A DNA stretch of 6,242 nt. Source: Chloroflexota bacterium. GTDB taxonomy: Bacteria > Chloroflexota > Dehalococcoidia > SM23-28-2 > RBG-16-64-32. Positions 1 to 5,852 of the stretch are shown here, piece by piece (the first letter of the stretch is position 1; each line of letters begins with the position of its first letter). A program made the translations under genes and the position numbers. The notes under the pieces were generated by a model. It saw only the letters and a program-made list of their open reading frames with translations, made no database searches and was not told the DNA's origin. Location: the NCBI GenBank assembly GCA_022563285.1, contig JADFNQ010000086.1:1-6242 (forward strand), in the 5' to 3' direction.

Positions 1-1158
1 GTCCGCGGTCAGGATGAGCTGGGCCCCCTTGGGGTCGTCGGAGATGAAAACATGACCCCCGCGTATGCCCTCCAGGATGCTCTCCTCAGACGGCCCGCCC
101 TGGGCGTACACCCAGGTGCAGGGGTTGCCCAGGCCGTGCGGGTGCATGGGGCGCTTGGGCGGGATGGAGTGGACGTCGGAGCCGCCCACGGCGACGACCT
201 GCTCGCCGCCACGCAGCATATCGTCCCAGCGCTCCAGCGACTCCCAGTTGTAGAAGCGCCAAGGGGCCTGCCAGACCTCCAGGCAGGGGTAGCCGCGCCA
301 GCCCTCGAACAGCCAGGGAGGGCCGACGCTCTTGGGATGGTTCACGGAGATGAGGCCGCCCTTCTGGAGCACGAACCGCTGCACCGCCTGCATCGACTCC
401 GCATCCGCGCAGCGGAAGTCGATCCATTCGCGCAGGCCCCACATGTTGGCGTGGCCCCAGTAGGTAGTCACCTCCTCGCCGGGGATAAGGGTGATCGGCA
501 GGTGGGAGAGGCGCGCCAGCTCCTCATGGTGCGTATTTGTGTTGTGGTCGGTCACGGCCAGGAAGTCGAGGCCGCGCTCGACGGCGCTGTCCACGATCTC
601 CTCCACCGTGTTGAGCCCGTCGGAGTGGACGGTATGGCAGTGGAGGTCGCCCTTCAGCCAGCGCCCGGTCGGGTGCCCGCCTGGGCGGCTGCGGCCCTTG
701 TTCTGCGCCTGTATCGGCCCTGCGTGTACGGTCTCCGTCTCGGCCTCAGACGGGTCCCGTTCGTCCACGGTCAGGTTCACTGTCACGTCGTAGCGCACGC
801 CGTCCGGGTTCACTCTCTCGATGCCCAGGAGCAGTTGCCAGTCGCCAGGGATCAGCGGGCCGCGGATGTAGCCGGGGGTCGCCTCATGGGGAGCGATGAA
901 GAACTCACGCCGGGCGCTGCCGCTCCAACCACGGAAACCGGCGGCGTGGATGAAGTCGTGGCCGCGCGGGTCGAAGATGCCGATGTCTACGGTGTTGCCG
1001 GGGCCCATGCCGAAGGGCGCGGTCACGGGGTCCGAGTACTGGTAGGAGACGTGCAGCCGCGAGGCGCGTGGCGGCACGGGGACCGGCAGGTAGAGGTAGG
1101 GGCAGCGACGGACCTCCTCCGCCGAAACGTGTCCCTCAAGGCGCAGGCTCTGCTCCAT
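1..1158 (-). CDS. PHP-domain metallohydrolase, CehA/McbA type (partial, C-terminus beyond left edge)
   Basis: Translating the minus strand from ATG at 1158 gives 386 residues with no stop before the window edge, so the C-terminus is missing. Residues 1-165 look like a beta-rich N-terminal domain without recognisable catalytic motifs. The PHP domain starts near 168. It carries GDLHCHTVHSDG (H173, H175, D180), FLAVTDHNT (D204, H205), PGEEVTTYWGHANMWG (E228/E229, H236), NHP (H274) and GGSDVH (D328, H330). This is the usual series of metal ligands in PHP phosphoesterases and hydrolases and matches the CehA/McbA-like branch. Founding members of that branch hydrolyse carbaryl-type esters, but most relatives have no known substrate, so specificity is open. 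The start is supported by AGGAGG at 1163-1168, 4 nt upstream. The gene is divergent from nagA. No signal peptide is evident, so a cytoplasmic location is inferred. A long open frame on the opposite strand is a shadow. Confidence 0.9.
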   Translation of the reverse strand, partial: MEQSLRLEGHVSAEEVRRCPYLYLPVPVPPRASRLHVSYQYSDPVTAPFGMGPGNTVDIGIFDPRGHDFIHAAGFRGWSGSARREFFIAPHEATPGYIRGPLIPGDWQLLLGIERVNPDGVRYDVTVNLTVDERDPSEAETETVHAGPIQAQNKGRSRPGGHPTGRWLKGDLHCHTVHSDGLNTVEEIVDSAVERGLDFLAVTDHNTNTHHEELARLSHLPITLIPGEEVTTYWGHANMWGLREWIDFRCADAESMQAVQRFVLQKGGLISVNHPKSVGPPWLFEGWRGYPCLEVWQAPWRFYNWESLERWDDMLRGGEQVVAVGGSDVHSIPPKRPMHPHGLGNPCTWVYAQGGPSEESILEGIRGGHVFISDDPKGAQLILTAD

Positions 1159-1259
1159 CCGTCCTCCTAACCTACGGGCGGGCGACCATGTGTGAGCAAG
1201 CCTCCACGGACGGCCGTGCGTTTGGCTTCCGATAGTATCATAGGGGTCGGAGAACCACC
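1159..1259. promoter_or_regulatory. Divergent intergenic region between PHP hydrolase and nagA
   Basis: These 101 bp must hold the 5' signals of both divergent genes. An A/T-rich patch at 1230-1242 stands out from the GC-rich surroundings. It offers TATCAT (1236-1241) as a possible -10 for nagA and TATGAT on the minus strand (1242-1237) as a possible -10 for the PHP gene. Neither has a good -35 at normal spacing. The patch includes the small dyad GATA-G-TATC (1231-1239). An 8-bp perfect palindrome, ACGGCCGT, lies at 1210-1217 and could be an operator, though short GC palindromes are common by chance here. nagA has GGAG at 1249-1252, 7 nt before its ATG. Confidence 0.35.
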
Positions 1260-2432
1260 ATGCACACAGCCCTTACCAGCGCCCGCGTCCTCACGCCCGA
1301 CGAAGAGATCGAGCTCGGAACCGTCGTTATCGAGGACGGACGCATACTGGAGGTGGGGGCTGATCAGCGTCCGCCACCTGGGGTGGAGGTGACGCAGCTC
1401 CCCGGCACCACGCTCGTGCCGGGGTTCATCGATATCCACGTCCACGGGGGCGGCGGCTTCTCCCTGGCCACGCCGGACCCGGAGGAGATCCGCTCCTACG
1501 CCCGCTGGGTGGTGGCGGCAGGCGTCACCTCCTTTCTGGCGTCGGTCGTCGCGGGCACGCCTGAAGAGGGCGAAGCCTCATTGCGTGCAGTTGCAGAGGT
1601 GGCCGGGCCGGTCGCGGGCGGCGCCAACCTCGCTGGCGCCCATCTGGAAGGGCCGTTCGTCAATCACGTTCGTCGCGGCGCCCTCCCGGAGAGCTGGCTG
1701 CGAGCGCCGGACCCGGCCCTGATGCGCCGGTTTGTCGATGCCGCGGGGGGCCACCTCCGTCTCCTGACGATGGCGCCGGAGCTGCCCGGCGCCGGGGCCG
1801 TTCTGGAGGAGGCCCTGCGCGCGGGCTGCGCCGTCGCCCTGGGTCACACCGACGCAAGCTACGAGCAAGCGCGAGAGGCGTTTAACGCCGGGGCGCGGCA
1901 CCTCACCCACGCCTTCAACGCTATGCGCCCGCTCCACCACCGCGCGCCGGGTCCGCTGGGCGCGGCCCTGGAGGCAGACGGGGTGACCGTGGAGCTGATC
2001 GCGGATGGCGTGCACGTACACCCGGTGGCGGCCCGCCTGCTGCTCCTCGCCAGGGGCACCGCGAACATCGCTCTGGTAACGGACGGCGTGGCGCCCGCCG
2101 GCCTGCCTCAAGGCGCCTTCCGTCTGGGCGGACAGGAGGCCCAACTATCGCAGGGCCGGGTTACGCTACCCGATGGCACCATCGCCGGCGGCGCGGCGAC
2201 GATGGACACCGTTGTACGCAACATCGTGGAGTGGGGCCTCGCTCCGCTATCCGAGGCCGTCCGGATGGCCTCCACCATCCCCGCCCGCGTCCTGGGGCTG
2301 GGAGACCGTAAGGGCCGGATCGCCCCCGGCTACGACGCTGACCTGGTGGCCCTGGATACGGAGCTAGCGGTAGTGAGGACCTGGGTTGGCGGGCAGATGG
2401 TTCACCAGCGGCGCAGGGACCGGCAGGGATAG
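1260..2432 (+). CDS. nagA: N-acetylglucosamine-6-phosphate deacetylase
   Basis: NagA removes the acetyl group from N-acetylglucosamine-6-phosphate, giving glucosamine-6-phosphate and acetate, in cytoplasmic amino-sugar breakdown and cell-wall recycling. The 390-residue product has the normal family length and an amidohydrolase TIM-barrel layout. Visible motifs are PGFIDIHVHGGGG (H60, H62), the metal-ligand glutamate in HLEGPF (E130), GHT (H196), THAFNAM (H217), the catalytic aspartate in VTDG (D275), and GTIAGGAATMD near 307-316. The C-terminal KGRIAPGYDADLVALD closes the composite amidohydrolase domain. The first HxH pair is intact, unlike the QxN of the E. coli enzyme, so a Bacillus-like metal site is expected. 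The start has GGAG 7 nt upstream and an in-frame stop at 1233. No nagB, nagR or sugar transporter is visible beside it, so substrate supply and regulation cannot be read from this window. Confidence 0.96.
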   Translation: MHTALTSARVLTPDEEIELGTVVIEDGRILEVGADQRPPPGVEVTQLPGTTLVPGFIDIHVHGGGGFSLATPDPEEIRSYARWVVAAGVTSFLASVVAGTPEEGEASLRAVAEVAGPVAGGANLAGAHLEGPFVNHVRRGALPESWLRAPDPALMRRFVDAAGGHLRLLTMAPELPGAGAVLEEALRAGCAVALGHTDASYEQAREAFNAGARHLTHAFNAMRPLHHRAPGPLGAALEADGVTVELIADGVHVHPVAARLLLLARGTANIALVTDGVAPAGLPQGAFRLGGQEAQLSQGRVTLPDGTIAGGAATMDTVVRNIVEWGLAPLSEAVRMASTIPARVLGLGDRKGRIAPGYDADLVALDTELAVVRTWVGGQMVHQRRRDRQG

Positions 2433-2488
2433 TTAGCTTCGCCCCTCCCGCAGCGTGGCCGCCAGATAGCCATTGCTCCTGTAACTAC

Positions 2489-2520
2489 CCTCTCAGGCGA
2501 GCGTCTTACCTTGTGAGAGG
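2489..2520. repeat. Inverted repeat CCTCTCA / TGAGAGG
   Basis: CCTCTCA (2489-2495) and TGAGAGG (2514-2520) are exact reverse complements separated by 18 nt. As RNA this could form a 7-bp stem with a large loop; as DNA it could be a two-half-site operator. There is no following T-tract, so it is not a standard terminator. Its function is unknown. Confidence 0.35.
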
Positions 2521-2549
2521 CAGAGACGTCGATTGCGGCTCAGCCTCCT

Positions 2550-2569
2550 CTGCTCTCTTGATAGGGCAG
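2550..2569 (+). repeat. Small hairpin, 7-bp stem with one G-U pair
   Basis: CTGCTCT (2550-2556) can pair with AGGGCAG (2563-2569), including one G-U pair, around a 6-nt loop. It lacks a downstream T-run. It could slow polymerase after nagA or structure the leader of the GGDEF gene, but it may be chance. Confidence 0.25.
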
Positions 2570-2580
2570 CGGCGCGGAAG

Positions 2581-2595
2581 CCTTCACTATGAAGG
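2581..2595. repeat. Perfect dyad CCTTCA-CTA-TGAAGG ahead of the GGDEF gene
   Basis: Six-base arms CCTTCA (2581-2586) and TGAAGG (2590-2595) flank a 3-nt centre. The dyad sits about 50 bp upstream of the GGDEF start, a reasonable place for an operator or a leader hairpin. No known regulator site is recognised. Confidence 0.35.
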
Positions 2596-2643
2596 GAACG
2601 ATCGGAAAGGAAGACTGCGTCAAGGCGAGGGACGAGAAGGCGA

Positions 2644-3489
2644 ATGCAACCAAGGCCAGAGATATCAGTAGATGAGCCCCCGACACAGGACGATGGGCGG
2701 TTCAACCGCGTCGTCTGGGGCAGCCGCTTCATAACGATCGCCCTGACTGCCGCGGTGGTGGCGTTCTTCGTCCTGGTCGAGGCCGACCGGTCCTGGCAAT
2801 ACATCGGCTACCCGCTCCTGGCCGCCCTGCCGGTTGTGTACGGGCTGGTCTCGGCCCGCTACATCCGCCTCATGCAGGTGGACCAACTGCGCGGCGACCA
2901 GGCCCGCCTCATGCTGCGGACGATCGAGCTTGAGAAGATGGCAGCGCACGACGAACTGACCAACCTCTACAACCGGCGCCACTTCTACGAGCGCTTTCAG
3001 GAGGAGCTGGCCCGATCCCGCGTCAGCAAGCAGACCCTATCTCTCACACTCCTGGACATCGACGGCCTGAAGAAGATCAACGACGAGTACGGTCATGCCG
3101 TTGGCGATGTCATGATCGCCAGCCTGGCCAGGGTCATCGAGAAGCACGTCCGCACTGCCGATGTCCCCGCCCGCCTGGGCGGCGATGAGTTCGCCATCCT
3201 CATGCCCGATACGGACAAGCGGGGGGCCTTCGCCCTCGCGCAGCGCCTATGGGCGGAACTGGAGGAGACCCCCATGTACGAGCATGACGGAATGCGCCTG
3301 CTGATGAACGTGTCCATCGGCGTCTCCGGCTACCCCTGGGGCGGCGAGGACGTGGACGAGATGATGCACTGGGCTGACTCTGACATGTACGCCAACAAGG
3401 TCTCGCGGCGCCTGCCCCAATCGGCAACGTCTCCAGCTCAAGAGACGCTCACGGACGAACCGGGGCTAGGGGATTTCGACAGGATATAG
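2644..3489 (+). CDS. Membrane-anchored GGDEF diguanylate cyclase
   Basis: The enzyme is predicted to join two GTP molecules into cyclic-di-GMP at the inner face of the membrane. The 281-residue protein has two hydrophobic segments (about 29-46 and 53-69), then a charged helix (about 72-101) that looks like the usual dimerising signalling helix. The GGDEF domain begins at DELTNLYNRRHF (103-114). It keeps LLDIDGLKKIND (D138, N146, D147), the active-site GGDEF (179-183), and K252 in the final MYANKVSRR helix. An inhibitory I-site, RTAD (R170, D173), lies exactly five residues before GGDEF, so product feedback is expected. There is no recognisable sensor domain beyond the membrane part. The tail after about 257 looks disordered. 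The ATG has GAAGG 3 nt upstream, a short spacing, but the frame offers no better start before its stop at 2590. It is followed 16 bp later by a phosphodiesterase gene, probably on the same transcript. Confidence 0.93.
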   Translation: MQPRPEISVDEPPTQDDGRFNRVVWGSRFITIALTAAVVAFFVLVEADRSWQYIGYPLLAALPVVYGLVSARYIRLMQVDQLRGDQARLMLRTIELEKMAAHDELTNLYNRRHFYERFQEELARSRVSKQTLSLTLLDIDGLKKINDEYGHAVGDVMIASLARVIEKHVRTADVPARLGGDEFAILMPDTDKRGAFALAQRLWAELEETPMYEHDGMRLLMNVSIGVSGYPWGGEDVDEMMHWADSDMYANKVSRRLPQSATSPAQETLTDEPGLGDFDRI

Positions 3490-3505
3490 GGGAAGGGGAT
3501 AACGG

Positions 3506-4270
3506 ATGGCGGAACAGACAGTCTTTGTCTCGATCGCCGGAGCCTTGATCGCGCTCTGCTCGGTGCTGCTGTTGGTTCTCCTCCGCACATGGAAGACCGT
3601 CCGCAGACAGCGCGCCGACCTGCACAGCGGCAGGGAAGAGCTGAAGAGCAGCTACGACTCAATCATCGCCGTGCTCTGCGCCGCACTGGATCTGCGCGAT
3701 AACGTCACCCAGGGTCACGCCGTTCACGTCTCGGAGCTCGCTTCCGTGGTCGCCTGGCAGATGGGGCTGCGCAAAGAGCCGGTGCGCCAGATCCAGAAGG
3801 CGGCTATCCTCCACGATATCGGCAAGATCGGCGTAGCCGACGCCGTCCTCTCCAAGCCCAGCGCCCTAGACGAGGCCGAGTGGACGGAGATGAAGCGCCA
3901 CCCGGAGCTGGGGTACAGGATGCTCAACGGGATCGACTTCCTGCGTGACGCCGCGGAGGTGGTCTACACCCACCACGAACGCTTCGACGGCGCAGGTTAC
4001 CCACGTGGACTAAAGGGCGAGGAGATCCCCCTCGGCGCCCGTATCTTCGCCGTGGTGGACGCTTACGACGCCATGACCTCACACCGGCCCTATCGCAAGG
4101 CGCTGCCCCACCGGAAGGTGATCGAAGAGATCGCGCGTAACGCCGGCGGCCAATTCGACCCCGCGGTGGTTCAAGCGTTCCTGGAGGCGGAAAGGCGGGG
4201 CCTCCCGGAGTATGGGCACCCCGACGGCAACGGGGCGAAGGCGCCCGCGGCGACACCTGTACGGGACTAG
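3506..4270 (+). CDS. Membrane-anchored HD-GYP cyclic-di-GMP phosphodiesterase
   Basis: HD-GYP enzymes hydrolyse cyclic-di-GMP to pGpG or GMP. The 254-residue protein has one N-terminal hydrophobic segment (about 7-27), a short charged helix, and an HD-GYP domain from about 50 to 230. Key residues are H71 in TQGHAVHV, the HD pair H103-D104 in LHDIGKIG, H132 in MKRHPELG, H156-H157 in HHERFDGAGYPRGL with GYP at 164-166, D185 in VVDAYDAM, and GGQFDP at 214-219. All ligands for a two-metal centre are present. The position four residues before H71 is V67; the three-metal enzyme of Persephonella has glutamate there, so a two-metal site is inferred. The C-terminus after 235 is likely disordered. GGAAGGGG at 3491-3498 with 7-nt spacing supports the ATG. 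The 16-bp gap to the diguanylate cyclase implies co-transcription and opposing control of one messenger pool. The gene converges on the GNAT-PLP fusion. Confidence 0.94.
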   Translation: MAEQTVFVSIAGALIALCSVLLLVLLRTWKTVRRQRADLHSGREELKSSYDSIIAVLCAALDLRDNVTQGHAVHVSELASVVAWQMGLRKEPVRQIQKAAILHDIGKIGVADAVLSKPSALDEAEWTEMKRHPELGYRMLNGIDFLRDAAEVVYTHHERFDGAGYPRGLKGEEIPLGARIFAVVDAYDAMTSHRPYRKALPHRKVIEEIARNAGGQFDPAVVQAFLEAERRGLPEYGHPDGNGAKAPAATPVRD

Positions 4271-4345
4271 TCGTGCCCGGCGCCTAGACATCCTCCGGCA
4301 GCGCCGCGCCCGCGTGGTCGACGACGAGGACGGACTTGCTCATCG
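4271..4345. other. Convergent 3' gap between HD-GYP and GNAT-PLP genes
   Basis: This 75-bp stretch separates two converging stop codons. I see no stem followed by a T-run on either strand, so no intrinsic bidirectional terminator is evident. TCCTCCG (4291-4297) and CGGAGGA (4356-4362) are complementary but 58 nt apart, too far for a typical terminator. A 19-codon reading frame on the minus strand (4284-4343) fills most of the gap and is discussed as a separate low-confidence item. Confidence 0.4.
4284..4343 (-). CDS. Possible 19-residue mini-ORF behind the GNAT-PLP gene
   Basis: On the minus strand the stop of the fusion gene is followed after two bases by ATG (TAG-CG-ATG). This opens a 19-codon frame, MSKSVLVVDHAGAALPEDV, ending in TAG. 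The tight spacing would allow re-initiation by a ribosome that has just terminated. The start MSKSVLVVD resembles the first strand of response regulators, so this could be a decayed gene start, but nothing after it continues that match. No clear Shine-Dalgarno is present. It may equally be chance, since stop codons are scarce in GC-rich DNA. Confidence 0.15.
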   Translation of the reverse strand: MSKSVLVVDHAGAALPEDV

Positions 4346-5755
4346 CTACCGTCGACGGAGGATCCGGCGGAGGTCCTCGGTCGGGATGTTGCCGCCGCTT
4401 AGGAGTATCGCCACCTTCTTCCCCTTCAGCCGCTTGCCCAGCTTCAGCGCCGCCGCCGTAGCGGCCGCACCCGAGGGCTCGGCTAGCTGCCGCGCCGCGC
4501 GCAGCAGCAGAACAATGGCGTCGCGCATCTCGTCGTCGCTCACCAGGAGCATGTCGTCCAGGTGGTCGATGAACGTGCGCACCGGCTGGAAGAAGGCCGT
4601 CCCGGTAGCCAGCCCTTCGGCGATCGTGTCGATGGGCGCATTCTGGAGCCTGCGCTCCTTCCAGGAGCGATAGACGGCGGGCGCACCCTCCGCCTGCACG
4701 CCGATGACCTGCACGTCCGGCCGCAGCGCTTTGGCGACTATGCAGTGGCCGGTGACGCCGCTGCCTCCGCCGATGGGCGCTATGATGACCTCCACGTCCG
4801 GCAGCTCCTCCACTATCTCCAGGCTGATGGTAGACACGCCGGCCACCAGCTCCGGGGCGTTGATGTGGTGCACGTAGCGCATCCCCTCTTGTTCGCCGAA
4901 GCGTTCCGCCCAGACCCGCGCCTTCTCGAAATCGCGGCCATGGACGGCCACCTCCGCGCCCAGCGCCTCGATCGCTTCCACTTTCAGCGGATTGGGGCGG
5001 CGCGGCATGGCGATGACGCAGCGCATCCCCACCAGCCTGGCTGCGTAGGCCAGCGACTGACCGTGGTTGCCGGTAGACGCGCCCACGATGCCCCGGCGCG
5101 AACCCTGTTCCGACAAGGAGGCGGCGAGGTTCACTCCGCCCCGCACCTTGAAGACGCCGATGGGCTGGAGGTTCTCCAGCTTCAGGTACGCCTCGCAGCC
5201 CAGCAGCCGCGAGAGGTGCGGGTTGTGGACCAGCGGCGTGGGCTTCAGGTACGGCTCGATAGCGTGCTTCGCGCGATAGACGTCGGCTAGAGTGGGCCAG
5301 CGCTCGATACAACGGTCGTAGATCATGCCCACGGCGTCCGGGCGGAGGTCCCGGCAGACGCGGCTTATCTTCTCCTCAAGCTCGCGGGGGAGAACCTCGG
5401 TGCGCAGGAAGCCCAGCCGCTCGAAGTACTCGGGCAGGTCCGTCGTCACGTACACCTCGTCCTGGGGGAAGCGGCGGATGAGCTCCCGGACGACGAGTTC
5501 GCCCCAGCCGCGGCCCCGCTCCTCCTCGACGACTGCGACGCAGCCCAGCTCGTGGGTCTCCCGGTAGGGCTTGATGCGCCCGAAAGCGATGATGCCGCCG
5601 GGCCCGCCGCCCTCCCGCCGCACGACGATGAACTGCTGCGGCTCCAGCGCCTCCCCGTCAAGGCGCAGCCGCGCCACGGTCTCGCGGATGAAGGGGAACT
5701 CCTCGCTGGTGGCCGGCCGGATCTCGTGGGACGGGAGCGCGGTTTCCGTAGTCAC
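4346..5755 (-). CDS. GNAT acetyltransferase - fold-type-II PLP enzyme fusion (serine/threonine dehydratase-like)
   Basis: One uninterrupted 469-residue frame joins two enzyme domains. Residues about 11-125 form a GNAT fold: EIRPAT strand, GRIKPYRETHELGCVAV, the acetyl-CoA loop ERGRGWGELVV (79-89) and DLPEYFERLGF (106-116), a pattern like ArgA-type amino-acid acetyltransferases. A linker (about 126-152) leads to a PALP domain beginning TLADVYRAKHAIEPYLKPTPL. That domain has the PLP lysine K203 in PIGVFKVRGG, STGNHGQS (227-234), the phosphate loop PIGGGSGVTG (327-336) and LSGGN (452-456). Its roughly 318 residues match catabolic threonine dehydratases or serine racemases, and there is no C-terminal ACT domain. 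STGNHGQS and GGGSGVTG differ from the usual SAGNHAQG and GGGGLISG, so the substrate is uncertain. I chose GTG at 5755 because the GNAT domain starts ten residues later; a longer frame to 6109 would run antisense through the GYD gene. No Shine-Dalgarno precedes the GTG (see the TACAAT box). Confidence 0.88.
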   Translation of the reverse strand: MTTETALPSHEIRPATSEEFPFIRETVARLRLDGEALEPQQFIVVRREGGGPGGIIAFGRIKPYRETHELGCVAVVEEERGRGWGELVVRELIRRFPQDEVYVTTDLPEYFERLGFLRTEVLPRELEEKISRVCRDLRPDAVGMIYDRCIERWPTLADVYRAKHAIEPYLKPTPLVHNPHLSRLLGCEAYLKLENLQPIGVFKVRGGVNLAASLSEQGSRRGIVGASTGNHGQSLAYAARLVGMRCVIAMPRRPNPLKVEAIEALGAEVAVHGRDFEKARVWAERFGEQEGMRYVHHINAPELVAGVSTISLEIVEELPDVEVIIAPIGGGSGVTGHCIVAKALRPDVQVIGVQAEGAPAVYRSWKERRLQNAPIDTIAEGLATGTAFFQPVRTFIDHLDDMLLVSDDEMRDAIVLLLRAARQLAEPSGAAATAAALKLGKRLKGKKVAILLSGGNIPTEDLRRILRRR

Positions 5756-5767
5756 CGTCTCATTGTA
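5756..5767 (-). promoter_or_regulatory. TACAAT -10 box implying a leaderless GTG start
   Basis: On the minus strand, TACAAT occupies 5767-5762 and is followed by six bases, GAGACG, then the GTG start of the fusion gene. If the last T of the box is position -7, the G of GTG is +1, the classic leaderless geometry. No ribosome-binding site fits upstream of the GTG. A good -35 is not seen at 16-18 bp (AGCCGT at 17), which is common for leaderless promoters that rely on the -10 region. This is inferred from sequence and spacing alone. Confidence 0.45.
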
Positions 5768-5789
5768 TCGCAGGGCCGCCGGCCACGGC

Positions 5790-5818
5790 TTTCGAAATCC
5801 GGGACGATGCCCTAGAAT
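5790..5818 (+). promoter_or_regulatory. Candidate promoter of the GYD gene (TTTCGA - 17 bp - TAGAAT)
   Basis: TAGAAT (5813-5818) is a good -10 match, and TTTCGA (5790-5795) lies exactly 17 bp upstream as a weak -35. Transcription would begin near 5825, leaving a leader of about 33 nt that contains the Shine-Dalgarno. TTTCGAAA (5790-5797) is also an 8-bp perfect palindrome and could be a regulator site for both divergent genes. Confidence 0.45.
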
Positions 5819-5845
5819 ACGCCTGTATCCGCGGTCTGTTTCGCG

Positions 5846-5852
5846 AAGGAGG
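5846..5852 (+). promoter_or_regulatory. Strong Shine-Dalgarno AAGGAGG fixing a GTG start
   Basis: AAGGAGG is a near-perfect match to the anti-Shine-Dalgarno and sits 5 nt before GTG at 5858. It decides the start of the GYD gene. Confidence 0.85.

Larger units (their letters stand above)
2433..2643. other. Gene-free spacer with small inverted repeats upstream of the c-di-GMP operon
   Basis: This 211-bp spacer between nagA and the GGDEF gene has no convincing coding frame. It holds three small dyads, listed separately where worthwhile: a 7-bp repeat at 2489-2495/2514-2520, a hairpin at 2550-2569, and a 6-bp repeat at 2581-2595. None is followed by a T-run, so no intrinsic terminator for nagA is evident. 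AAGGCGA occurs twice, at 2622-2628 and 2638-2644, the second copy overlapping the ribosome-binding region of the GGDEF gene. I compared the region by eye with the GEMM-type c-di-GMP riboswitch consensus and saw no match. The promoter for the downstream pair should lie here, but I cannot assign good -35/-10 boxes. Confidence 0.4.

Noticed and set aside
52..1170. 372-codon open frame on the plus strand
   Set aside because: It lies antisense to the PHP hydrolase, whose frame carries a full set of PHP motifs and a proper ribosome-binding site. The plus-strand product is Ala/Arg/Val-rich with no recognisable domain, as expected of a GC-rich shadow.
1578..2144. 188-codon minus-strand frame opposite nagA
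   Set aside because: It has no recognisable domain and nagA motifs occupy the opposite strand throughout.
2433..2643. Cyclic-di-GMP riboswitch ahead of the GGDEF gene
   Set aside because: By eye there is no match to the conserved GEMM-I or GEMM-II core elements. A covariance-model search would settle it.
4271..4380. Bidirectional terminator between converging genes
   Set aside because: The complementary segments are too far apart and no T-run follows on either strand.
4562..5290. 242-codon plus-strand frame opposite the PLP domain
   Set aside because: Its His/Asp/Arg-rich product has no motif; the minus strand encodes a clear PLP enzyme here.
4284..5312. 342-codon open frame on the minus strand within the fusion gene
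   Set aside because: It is in another frame of the same strand as the PLP domain and is Arg/Ala/Gly-rich without motifs. Only its last 19 codons lie outside the fusion gene.
5612..5755. Frameshift or gene boundary between the GNAT and PLP halves
   Set aside because: The reading frame runs through the linker (codons about 126-152) without a stop. Internal ATG (codon 144) lacks a Shine-Dalgarno, so two separate genes are unlikely.
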